Shown: positions 43,154 to 50,439 of the stretch, one piece after another
How positions within the stretch are numbered: the stretch's first letter is position 1
Layout of the letters: each line of letters starts with the position of its first letter
DNA from: Archaeoglobus sp. UBA230
Lineage (GTDB): Archaea; Halobacteriota; Archaeoglobi; Archaeoglobales; Archaeoglobaceae
Length of the DNA: 52,772 nt
Direction of reading: 5' to 3'
NCBI GenBank assembly: GCA_002507545.1
Contig: DAVR01000020.1
Span: forward strand, 1 to 52,772
The notes under the pieces: model-generated
What the model saw: only the letters and a program-made list of their open reading frames with translations
What the model was told of the DNA's origin: nothing
Database searches by the model: none
Position numbers and translations under genes: made by a program

Positions 43154-43644
43154 GAATCTCGCCTCATGTACTCAACCAGTCCACCACATCTGAAAATTTC
43201 CATTATGAATTCTGGGATCTTTGTAGCTTCGTGTATTCTACCAGTTCTTTTATTGAGTATCTTTCCGTTTTCGAGGTCTATTTCTACAATATCTCCTTCT
43301 CCAATTTCATCATAAAGTGTGCTACATTCCACAACTGGCAAACCCAAGTTTATTGCATTTCTGTAGAATATTCTCGCAAATGATTTTGCAACTATTGCTG
43401 CAACACCCAGCTCTTTCAGAACCGCTGGTGCCTGCTCTCTGCTACTCCCGCATCCAAAGTTCCTTCCAGCTACTATTATGTCTCCCTTTTTAACCTCGTT
43501 GCTAAAGTTGGGACGAAGCGGTTCGAATGCATGCTTACTCATGGATTTTACATCGGGAAGAAGCAGATATTGTGTCGGAAGAATGACGTCTGTGTCTATG
43601 TTATCTCCAAAAACCCAACACCTACCTACTATTCTCACGATCAC
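43150..43644 (-). CDS. LeuD/HacB-like dehydratase small subunit
   Basis: The 164-residue small subunit has the swivel-domain motifs of aconitase-family dehydratases: VFGDNIDTDVILPTQYLL at the start and RNFGCGSSREQAPAVLKELG, which binds substrate carboxylates. YLLLPD at the substrate-specifying loop is not the YLR of typical isopropylmalate dehydratases; the loop suggests a variant substrate such as homoaconitate or dimethylmalate, a tentative point. It overlaps both flanking large-subunit genes by four bases, and so is the shared partner of the two. Confidence 0.83.
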   Translation of the reverse strand: MIVRIVGRCWVFGDNIDTDVILPTQYLLLPDVKSMSKHAFEPLRPNFSNEVKKGDIIVAGRNFGCGSSREQAPAVLKELGVAAIVAKSFARIFYRNAINLGLPVVECSTLYDEIGEGDIVEIDLENGKILNKRTGRIHEATKIPEFIMEIFRCGGLVEYMRRDS

Positions 43645-44894
43645 ACCTCCTTTGAGTAGTCACTTATAACCCCATTTATTGCTGAATAAGCAACGGTTGC
43701 CGGAGAAGCTACATATATTTCAGAATTTGGATTACCAGCTCTCCCCCTGAAGTTCCTGCTGCCAGTGCTTATCAACCTTTCACCATCGCCTAAAACCCCC
43801 TGACAAGCTCCCCAGCATGTGCTGCAGTTCGGATTCATGACTATTGCCCCGCTTTCAAGGAACGTTTCTATCAAACCTTCTTTTAACGCATCTCTGAACA
43901 CGTTTCTCGAAGCTGGAGAGATTATCAGTCTAACATCTGGATGTACTTTGTTTCCTTCGAGAATTTCAGCGGCAATTCTCAGATCTTCGATTCTGCCGTT
44001 AGTGCAAGAGCCTATAAATGCTTCATGAATTTTTAAACCCTCTACTTCTCTGACTGGTTTTACGTTGTCAAGTGTGTGCGGGCAAGCTATCATTGGCTCG
44101 ATTTCGCTTGCATCATAATAGTAGACTTTCTCATATTCTGCATCGCTATCACTCCTAAGTAGCCTGTATCCTCGCCCGCTCCTAAGCTTTGATAAGAACT
44201 CAATGATCTTTTCATCTGGTTCGATTATACCAGTCTTTGCTCCTGCTTCAACCGCCATGTTGCACAACGTGAACCTACTATCCATCGACATCTCTTTTAC
44301 CGTGGATCCAGAGAACTCCATAGCCTTGTAGGTTGCTCCGTCTGCCCCTATATCTCCTATGATTTTTAGAATCAAGTCCTTCGCATAAACACCATCTGGT
44401 AATTTTCCGTTTATCTCAAATTTTAGTGTCTGAGGAACCTTCAGCCAGATTTTATCTCTCACCCATATTGCTGCCATGTCCGTCGAGCCTATGCCAGTGG
44501 CAAATGCTCCTAAGGCTCCCAAAGTACAGGTGTGTGAATCTGCTCCGACAATAACAGTCCCCGGTACAGCATGATGCTCTATGAGAAGTTGATGGCAAAC
44601 ACCCTCTCCATCGTACAGCTTTATGCTGTTGTATTTGGCGAACTCCCTCATCTTTTTATGAACTTCCGCTGTTTGAACGGAATTTGAAGGAACATTGTGA
44701 TCTATGACGAACACGATTTTATCGGGGCTTTTCACCTTTACTCCTCCCATTTTTCTGAATATGTCGATTGTTATGTGAGTTGTCGCATCATTGCTCATCA
44801 CGAGATCTGGACCAACGACTACTATTTCGTTTGGCTTTACTTCTTCTCTTCTGCTTGCATGTGCAAGTATTTTTTCTGCTATCGTCATTCCCAT
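43641..44894 (-). CDS. LeuC/HacA-like dehydratase large subunit, copy 1
   Basis: From the ATG ending at 44894, behind GGTGA, this is a 417-residue aconitase-family subunit. The iron-sulfur ligands are canonical: GSCTNGR and NCSTCWGAC. Motifs for substrate and cluster binding include GADSHTCTLGALGAFATGIG. It is the more standard of the two large subunits here and is followed directly by the small subunit, as in archaeal IPMI/HACN operons. No isopropylmalate synthase or dehydrogenase gene accompanies it, which argues against a plain leucine pathway. Confidence 0.83.
   Translation of the reverse strand: MGMTIAEKILAHASRREEVKPNEIVVVGPDLVMSNDATTHITIDIFRKMGGVKVKSPDKIVFVIDHNVPSNSVQTAEVHKKMREFAKYNSIKLYDGEGVCHQLLIEHHAVPGTVIVGADSHTCTLGALGAFATGIGSTDMAAIWVRDKIWLKVPQTLKFEINGKLPDGVYAKDLILKIIGDIGADGATYKAMEFSGSTVKEMSMDSRFTLCNMAVEAGAKTGIIEPDEKIIEFLSKLRSGRGYRLLRSDSDAEYEKVYYYDASEIEPMIACPHTLDNVKPVREVEGLKIHEAFIGSCTNGRIEDLRIAAEILEGNKVHPDVRLIISPASRNVFRDALKEGLIETFLESGAIVMNPNCSTCWGACQGVLGDGERLISTGSRNFRGRAGNPNSEIYVASPATVAYSAINGVISDYSKEV
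44256..44453 (-). repeat. Gene-conversion-like tract, copy B
   Basis: This is the counterpart of 42521-42718 in the upstream large-subunit gene: 198 bases, about 10 mismatches by eye, no gaps. Most differences sit in two short patches, and long runs are identical. Confidence 0.7.
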
Positions 44895-44958
44895 GTTGGT
44901 CACCTGCATAAGTTTGGTAATATATTTTTTAGCTCCTCAAATCGAACCATCTTAGTTC

Positions 44959-46134
44959 TCAGTAAACTGGCACATATATAACTTCACCATTTTCAACTAT
45001 TTTTCTTATGCCGTACACGCCTTCGAAGAGCTCTCCACTCAAAAAATACTCTTTTAATGCTGACAAGTATCTTTTATCCACAGGGAAATTCATAGCAAAT
45101 TGGAGAACATCTTTTAATCTCAACTCGCCATTTTCCCGTGCAAGTTTCCAATAGTCAAGTAAGATAGGATATCGTAATTTATAAGCCCCAGATATTGTTG
45201 CTGTATTGAACTGCGGATTGGTAAATGCCCAATAGCCTATGCCATATTTTTTACACAGTCTCGATACCTTTTCCTCTAACACGTAATGGTCTTTTTCAGA
45301 TGTGGTTATTCTTGCTCCAAGCTTTCGCCCATTATCAAAGTACATCTTTTCGTATAGAGGTATTAGGTATGAATATTTCTCGCTTGTGGCAAGCACTTTT
45401 TTAAGTCTATTCCAGATAAATCCCGATAGCTCAAGAGGTGCCATTATAACATTGCCTATACACGCTTCAGCGGCGTCTTTGATTATGCTATCTATATCTT
45501 TATCCGTTATGTATGGGAAGTATGGAGTTATATGGAGATACGTATCAACCCCGATTTCAGACAGCTTTTGCAATGTAAGGATCCTTTCTTTTTGACGATT
45601 TTGGGAATGAATAAACTTACTTCTTGGAACAAACGGCTCCACAAGTTTTGTAAAATTGTCATCGTAGGAAGTTACAGTCATACCAACCCCAATGAGCTCT
45701 CTTTCAGCTAGTTTCTCTATAATGTCCATATCATTCAGTATTAAGGGCGACTTTGTTTCTATAAAACATGGGAAGTTATATCCATAACATATCTCAAGCA
45801 ATCTTCTAGTTAACCTGTGCTTCATCTCTATTGGTTGGTATGTGTCTGAGATGTTGCCGATAACAATGACGCTTTTCTTTTTTCTTTGCTCATATTTAAT
45901 TATCTCCTTCTCGAAAATCTCAGGGGCATTCTTTTTCACATATATCTCTTTTGAAAAAAGATTTGGAGTTGAACGCATGTAATAGTGAGTACAAGCAGCA
46001 TAACAGTATATACAACCATGGGTACAACCACGATAAATATTCGCCGTTAATCTGAACGGTAGGTACCTCATGGCAAAGAATCCATCTCTCATCCTGCTGA
46101 TTATGGATTTAGCGTTTATTTCAACTATTTTCAT
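44959..46134 (-). CDS. SPL-type radical SAM protein (COG1533-like)
   Basis: Starting at the ATG ending at 46134, just after AGAGGTGAT, gives 391 residues; a longer frame back to 46257 lies inside the terpene cyclase gene and is not protein-like. The cluster motif is RGCTHGCIYC (Cys37, 41, 44), followed by YAACTHYYM, the layout of spore-photoproduct-lyase-like radical SAM proteins. ITSYDD and LHITPYFPYITD are typical barrel elements. It overlaps the cyclase gene by 14 bases, so it belongs to the operon. The reaction is unknown: a radical step on a terpenoid intermediate is possible, but no known member does exactly this to my knowledge. Confidence 0.8.
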   Translation of the reverse strand: MKIVEINAKSIISRMRDGFFAMRYLPFRLTANIYRGCTHGCIYCYAACTHYYMRSTPNLFSKEIYVKKNAPEIFEKEIIKYEQRKKKSVIVIGNISDTYQPIEMKHRLTRRLLEICYGYNFPCFIETKSPLILNDMDIIEKLAERELIGVGMTVTSYDDNFTKLVEPFVPRSKFIHSQNRQKERILTLQKLSEIGVDTYLHITPYFPYITDKDIDSIIKDAAEACIGNVIMAPLELSGFIWNRLKKVLATSEKYSYLIPLYEKMYFDNGRKLGARITTSEKDHYVLEEKVSRLCKKYGIGYWAFTNPQFNTATISGAYKLRYPILLDYWKLARENGELRLKDVLQFAMNFPVDKRYLSALKEYFLSGELFEGVYGIRKIVENGEVIYVPVY

Positions 46135-47878
46135 AGTTATCACCTCTTGCAATTCTATACCATTTGGAGAGTGCCCATAATGGGAATATTGCTGAATATA
46201 TCTCATACTTTCCTGGATCAATTGCTGCTGCAGCGTAGGATGATGGGAAACTTCCATCTTCTTTTTGTAGTTTTAAGAGATACCCAATCCCGCTAATAAC
46301 TGTTTCCGAAAACGGATCAATACCACAGTCCAATAAAGCTAGTATACACCACGATGTATGTTCTGCTGTACTCTCTCCCTTAATCGGGTGGGGCGAATAA
46401 TAGCTGGAATAGTGCTCTCCCCAGCCACCATCATCATTCTGCATGCTTACGAGCCAGTGAACTGCTTTTTTAACATAGCTTTTATTCATATTTTCGCCTA
46501 TGGCTTTTAACGCTTGCAAAACTTGTGTTGTACCATAGATGTATGCTAGCCCCCAACGCCCCCACCATCCACCAAAATCCAACTGGTCGTCTTTTAACCA
46601 TTTAATGGCTTTTTCAACTTGCTCATCTGAAGTACCATATCCTACTTCTCCCAAAAATTGTAAAACGTGTGCTGTGACATCCGCTGTTGAGGGATCCTTT
46701 AATTCATGCCCGTAATCTTCGTGATAAGGTGGCATATATCCTCTCGCTTTTCGGGATTGATTTTTATCAAATGCACCCCATCCCCCATCATCGTTTTGCA
46801 TCTTGAGAAGGTATGTAATAGCATTTTCAACATATTTTCTTCCATCGTTTCCTAATGCCTTTAAAACGGCAAGAGATGCTAAGGCAGTGTCGTCGTTATC
46901 TGGAAGGTTTACATTATACTCACTAAACGCCCACACATTTTTTGAAGTACGTGCTGACAAAAGGTAATTTAACGCAACATTTATTGGGGCATGTTTGTAG
47001 CTCATACCACTTTCAAGCAGTGCCATAACTGACAGAGCAGTATCCCAAACCTTAAGTCTAAATCTGCTCAACAAACCCTCATCATCTACAAGTCCATCCA
47101 AGAAATTGAATGCTTTTTGTATTTTTGGATTGGTTATGTCTTCACCACACTCACATAAAGCGTAAATAGCACCCATTGTTGGTAGTGCAGTATCGAACCA
47201 ACTGCCATTGGCTAGCTGAGTCTCAATAATCTTTTTCTTTAATTTACTGATAATTCGTTTATCAAAATAATTTAGTTTCTTTTTATTTTTGATTAGTGAA
47301 ACAATTTGAAGAGGCGGTAAAGCATTTCTCGTCCATGCGGATGGAAACAGATAGATACTCCAATGGAATAACTTAGGACATTTCATGTGCAGTTTTCCCA
47401 GCAATCTGCCCAAACTCTCAGGAATGCACGAAAAGAGGGGCGGAGGTGAAAATATTTTTACATCTCTTTTTATCGACAGAAACATTTGTGTATAGGGGTC
47501 AAGCCATTTGTTTCCACTATATTTTTCTAACCAACTTTTAGCTCTTTTAAGTGCCTCCTTATCCGCATATTGCTCCAGAGCTACTACAGACAGCAAAGTG
47601 TTCCTGTAATTTCCCTCAGATTTCATCATGATGTTGCCCCAACTTCCATCATCGTTTTGATGCTGTAAAATCCACTCAATAATTTTATTCTTCTTTCCGT
47701 ATTTTAAGTCATATTTTTCCTCTAAATAATCGATGAGTAGGAGATATGCAGCATTACTCCACATATGAAATTCGACTTTTCCATAGAAGGAGCCTTCCTT
47801 TTTTTGATATGATAAAAGATTTGTTTTAGCACGTTTAATAGCAGTTCGTACTTTCTTTACTAACTCATTTTCATCCAT
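46121..47878 (-). CDS. Class II terpene cyclase, squalene-hopene-cyclase-like
   Basis: The 585-residue protein has the double alpha-barrel repeats of squalene-hopene and related cyclases. QW-type repeats occur at 74-80 (QNDDGSW), 221-227, 361-368 (QNDDGGWG), 431-443, 480-487 and 538-544. The protonating acid motif DXDDTA is intact as D327-N-D329-D-T-A, and FGGWWGRWGLAYIYGTTQVL and DPSTADVTAHVLQFLG match conserved SHC blocks. It is a little shorter than bacterial SHC (about 630). It probably cyclises a polyprenyl chain at the membrane surface. Upstream, UbiA ends four bases before. SHC-family genes are rare in archaea, so lateral acquisition is likely. Confidence 0.87.
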   Translation of the reverse strand: MDENELVKKVRTAIKRAKTNLLSYQKKEGSFYGKVEFHMWSNAAYLLLIDYLEEKYDLKYGKKNKIIEWILQHQNDDGSWGNIMMKSEGNYRNTLLSVVALEQYADKEALKRAKSWLEKYSGNKWLDPYTQMFLSIKRDVKIFSPPPLFSCIPESLGRLLGKLHMKCPKLFHWSIYLFPSAWTRNALPPLQIVSLIKNKKKLNYFDKRIISKLKKKIIETQLANGSWFDTALPTMGAIYALCECGEDITNPKIQKAFNFLDGLVDDEGLLSRFRLKVWDTALSVMALLESGMSYKHAPINVALNYLLSARTSKNVWAFSEYNVNLPDNDDTALASLAVLKALGNDGRKYVENAITYLLKMQNDDGGWGAFDKNQSRKARGYMPPYHEDYGHELKDPSTADVTAHVLQFLGEVGYGTSDEQVEKAIKWLKDDQLDFGGWWGRWGLAYIYGTTQVLQALKAIGENMNKSYVKKAVHWLVSMQNDDGGWGEHYSSYYSPHPIKGESTAEHTSWCILALLDCGIDPFSETVISGIGYLLKLQKEDGSFPSSYAAAAIDPGKYEIYSAIFPLWALSKWYRIARGDNYENS

Positions 47879-47882
47879 ATTT

Positions 47883-48854
47883 TCACCTCACGATAAGCAT
47901 ATAGCATGAAGCCGCCATTAAACTCCATATAGCGGTTGTTCCAGCCATTGTGAATATCCCACATTTGCTCTCTATTCTCTCGTATTGTTCCTTTCTGGAA
48001 TATATGTAGTGATAGAAAATTCCCATGATAACGCATGCCAAGACGATCCACAGCAATAAATAGATAAGTTGTAAAACGTTTGAATAGGACATTTTTATAA
48101 AATAACAAACCATCATCAAAATAATTCCCAACGGCATGAGTATTATGGCACCGTTTAAGCATACTTTGTATCCATACTTTGTCGCAAAAGTATTAACAAA
48201 ACCAACATCGTCTTTCCAATCCCATGTTTCACCTACTAAAAATAATCCGAATAGATTTATGCCTAAACCAACAGTATAAAATAACAATGACACAATATCA
48301 CTCATCGAAAAATCAGTATAATGTGCTACTATGAAGAATCCGAACGGCAAGAGAATTACAAGTTGTATCCCTCTTGAAAAGTCCCCAATTGCGATGTACT
48401 TTTTCAATCTTAATGGTTCATTAGAATACGCAAAAGCGAAGAATATCCCTATAATCCAAAGAACTAAGATTACAAACCCAACAGTAAAAGCCAAATAGAT
48501 TATGAAAAAAGTACCTAAAAGCACCATAAACACTATTCCGATGATTAAATTCTGTTTGCCAATAATGTCTACCGATTTTGGGAGATACGACTTGAATTTT
48601 TTGTCCAGTTCATAATCTCCCAAAACATTGGCCCAGACAGACACGTAATGGGCACATATGGTTATTATCAGCCCAATTAAAATCTGTTGGTATGGAAAGA
48701 TGTCACGGGAAATACAACTCAATCCTAAAAATACGCCTGTAATAAAGGGCAACATATCTGCTATGAAATACTCAAACCTCCCAGCTACAAATATGGCAGC
48801 TAAAAACGATTTTAATGATTTGTTCTTAATTCCAAAAATCTTGTTATGAAACAT
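47883..48854 (-). CDS. UbiA-family prenyltransferase
   Basis: The 323-residue integral membrane protein has eight or nine hydrophobic segments and both UbiA aspartate motifs: N76-x3-D80-x3-D84 (VLGDYELD) and the second one at D212, D215, D216 (GETWDWKDDVGFV). YSNEPLRLKK is another family marker. Enzymes of this type attach isoprenoid diphosphates to an acceptor in the membrane, and some cyclise terpenes. AAGGAGGA just before the ATG is a strong ribosome binding site, placed inside the end of the radical SAM gene. Together with the cyclase it points to a modified isoprenoid; the acceptor is unknown. Confidence 0.85.
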   Translation of the reverse strand: MFHNKIFGIKNKSLKSFLAAIFVAGRFEYFIADMLPFITGVFLGLSCISRDIFPYQQILIGLIITICAHYVSVWANVLGDYELDKKFKSYLPKSVDIIGKQNLIIGIVFMVLLGTFFIIYLAFTVGFVILVLWIIGIFFAFAYSNEPLRLKKYIAIGDFSRGIQLVILLPFGFFIVAHYTDFSMSDIVSLLFYTVGLGINLFGLFLVGETWDWKDDVGFVNTFATKYGYKVCLNGAIILMPLGIILMMVCYFIKMSYSNVLQLIYLLLWIVLACVIMGIFYHYIYSRKEQYERIESKCGIFTMAGTTAIWSLMAASCYMLIVR

Positions 48855-49435
48855 TTATATTCCTCCTTTATCTCTACAGCTCTCATAAACTTGTCAAAGG
48901 TACCGGGAACATTTACTATCCTTTCGTAGATTTCCTTGGTAATAGAATCCATTTTTACTACCAAAGATGCTTCGTGCTCATACAAGGTTTCACACAGTTC
49001 AAACGAGTCCACTCCATGAATTCGTTGAGATAGCGTATCATCGCCTAACGCAATTCCGTTTGTAACTACAACTGGATACATTCCTTTATCCGAAAGGTGT
49101 TCAACAAATTCAATCAGATATCTGTACATTAACGGCTCACCATCACCGCAAATCAAAGCAACTTCTGCACCAAGCTCTCTAGCCTCATCGACAACCCTCT
49201 TGTACTCGTCTACAGTAAGCTCATTCTTTGATCTGACCCTATCACTACCCGCATAACAGTATACACACCTAAGATTACAAATTTTCGGTGTGCTTAACCC
49301 TACAGCCCTTATTTTTGGATTTTCTGGATTCCATTCTCGCCAGAACTTCTCAATTTCATCTCTTGAATGATGATCCAAACCTCTCACACCTATTTTTGTT
49401 CGACCTTCAATGCTGTTATCAGATGTCATTGACAT
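48812..49435 (-). CDS. Short radical SAM protein, C-terminus possibly lost
   Basis: The 207-residue protein has the cluster motif at Cys53, 57 and 60 (CNLRCVYC) and LICGDGEPLMYRY, then PVVVTNGIAL, all typical of the first part of the radical SAM barrel. Related enzymes usually continue well beyond 300 residues with extra domains. Here the last 20 residues are encoded by DNA that also contains the UbiA ribosome binding site, so the natural C-terminus was probably lost. It starts about 22 bases from the TATA box that heads the operon; the second ATG at 49429 gives a better spacing. Confidence 0.65.
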   Translation of the reverse strand: MSMTSDNSIEGRTKIGVRGLDHHSRDEIEKFWREWNPENPKIRAVGLSTPKICNLRCVYCYAGSDRVRSKNELTVDEYKRVVDEARELGAEVALICGDGEPLMYRYLIEFVEHLSDKGMYPVVVTNGIALGDDTLSQRIHGVDSFELCETLYEHEASLVVKMDSITKEIYERIVNVPGTFDKFMRAVEIKEEYKCFITRFLELRTNH

Positions 49436-49452
49436 TATGTCTCAAAGTATCA

Positions 49453-49461
49453 GTATATAAG
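49453..49461 (-). promoter_or_regulatory. Promoter of the island biosynthetic operon
   Basis: CTTATATAC on the minus strand is a good archaeal TATA box, 22-28 bases before the two candidate start codons of the radical SAM gene. Downstream of it, seven more genes run to 41268 with overlaps or small gaps and no other obvious promoter, so most of the island is likely transcribed from here. Confidence 0.6.
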
Positions 49462-49585
49462 AATTTCTTACATGTCCTTTTTTTCCTATGAAAAAAGAAA
49501 ATTTTAAAAAACATAATCAAATAAGCATTGTAAGAGTTAAAAGCCCAGTCACGTTTGGTGCATAGCTAACAAGAGCTTTCCACTC

Positions 49586-49810
49586 CTAGTCTCTAAACTT
49601 GTACTTCTTAACCTCAATCCATTTTTCAATAATCTCCCTTAGCTCCTCATTCGTTATCTCGCAACCATCTGCTGATCTCACAGAATAACCCTTCCCAGCG
49701 TGATGGATTGGCAATCTTATCTTCCCGCCAGATGATTTCGATTTTCCTGTTGTGCAAGTGATAAAGGCAGGAACTGGATTTAAGCTGATTCCAGTAAATA
49801 GGAGCGGACA
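49586..49810 (-). pseudogene. Decayed gene fragment at the tRNA-proximal end of the island
   Basis: A 74-codon frame with no start codon reads as a protein remnant: FITCTTGKSKSSGGKIRLPI, then HHAGKGYSVRSADGCEITNE and ELREIIEKWIEVKKYKF. The composition is protein-like and the frame is bounded by stops, so it is probably the 3' part of a gene cut off at its 5' side. I do not recognise the family. The remaining bases of the 49436-49938 gap show nothing else. Confidence 0.4.
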
Positions 49811-49938
49811 TTAAATACATAAGTAATTCTACCAGAATTTTAATCTTGCAACAAAATAAAAACCATAACAACTTTAGTCTACCAGAAAGTAAAAAATAGG
49901 AAAGAGAATTTGGAGCTGGCTCTACATCTTTTCCTTTA

Positions 49939-50009
49939 AGCCAGGGCCCGGATTTGAACCGGGGTCAGCGGATCTGCAGTCCGCCGCATAGCCCCTCTGC
50001 CACCCTGGC
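49939..50009 (-). tRNA. tRNA-Cys (GCA)
   Basis: The minus strand folds as a tRNA: acceptor GCCAGGG/CCCTGGC, anticodon stem GCGGA/TCCGC with loop CTGCAGA (anticodon GCA), and T arm CCCGG-TTCAAAT-CCGGG. Discriminator T; CCA is not encoded. There is no intron. Its 3' end is the apparent attachment site of the island to its left. Confidence 0.93.
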
Positions 50010-50051
50010 TTGTGTGATACCTTTCGGTAGATTTGTATTTAAACCTTGCTG

Positions 50052-50369
50052 TTACCTGTACATCCTCCTTTCTATTGATTCGAGTTTTTCCTCAAGGTCT
50101 CCTATTTTGTCTCTAAAGAGAGCTTCTATCCTCCCTTCGAGATCATCGGAGTTGACAGCTATCGTTCTTTTCACACTCTGAAATTCATCCATTATCTTCT
50201 GCATTCTCAGTTCTATGCTGATAAGAAGCAGAGTGAGCGATGCTATGAGTAATGTAGCCAGAAAGATGACAGTTCCATCAATCCTGTTGTATAATGACAA
50301 CCATTTGTATACCAACGCTGCTGCCGAAAACACACTAATTACCGACAGCACAACATCTCTGGCATCCAT
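50052..50369 (-). CDS. Small membrane protein with coiled coil
   Basis: The 105-residue protein has two hydrophobic segments (about 6-23 and 33-51) and then a charged heptad-like helix (LRMQKIMDEFQSVKRTIAV, DLEGRIEALFRDKIGDLEEK) predicted to form a coiled coil in the cytoplasm. No family recognised. It lies between tRNA-Cys and the divergent hef gene. The architecture suggests a small membrane scaffold. Confidence 0.65.
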   Translation of the reverse strand: MDARDVVLSVISVFSAAALVYKWLSLYNRIDGTVIFLATLLIASLTLLLISIELRMQKIMDEFQSVKRTIAVNSDDLEGRIEALFRDKIGDLEEKLESIERRMYR

Positions 50370-50439
50370 TCTCTCCCACCGATAGTTTCTGTGCTTTAAT
50401 ACTATATATTTCTTTTCTAAATTTTTGGAGATTTAAGGT

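Noticed and set aside
46135-46257. Longer N-terminus for the SPL-type radical SAM gene
   Set aside because: The extra 41 residues are encoded inside the terpene cyclase end and are rich in His and Gln; an RBS precedes the ATG at 46134.
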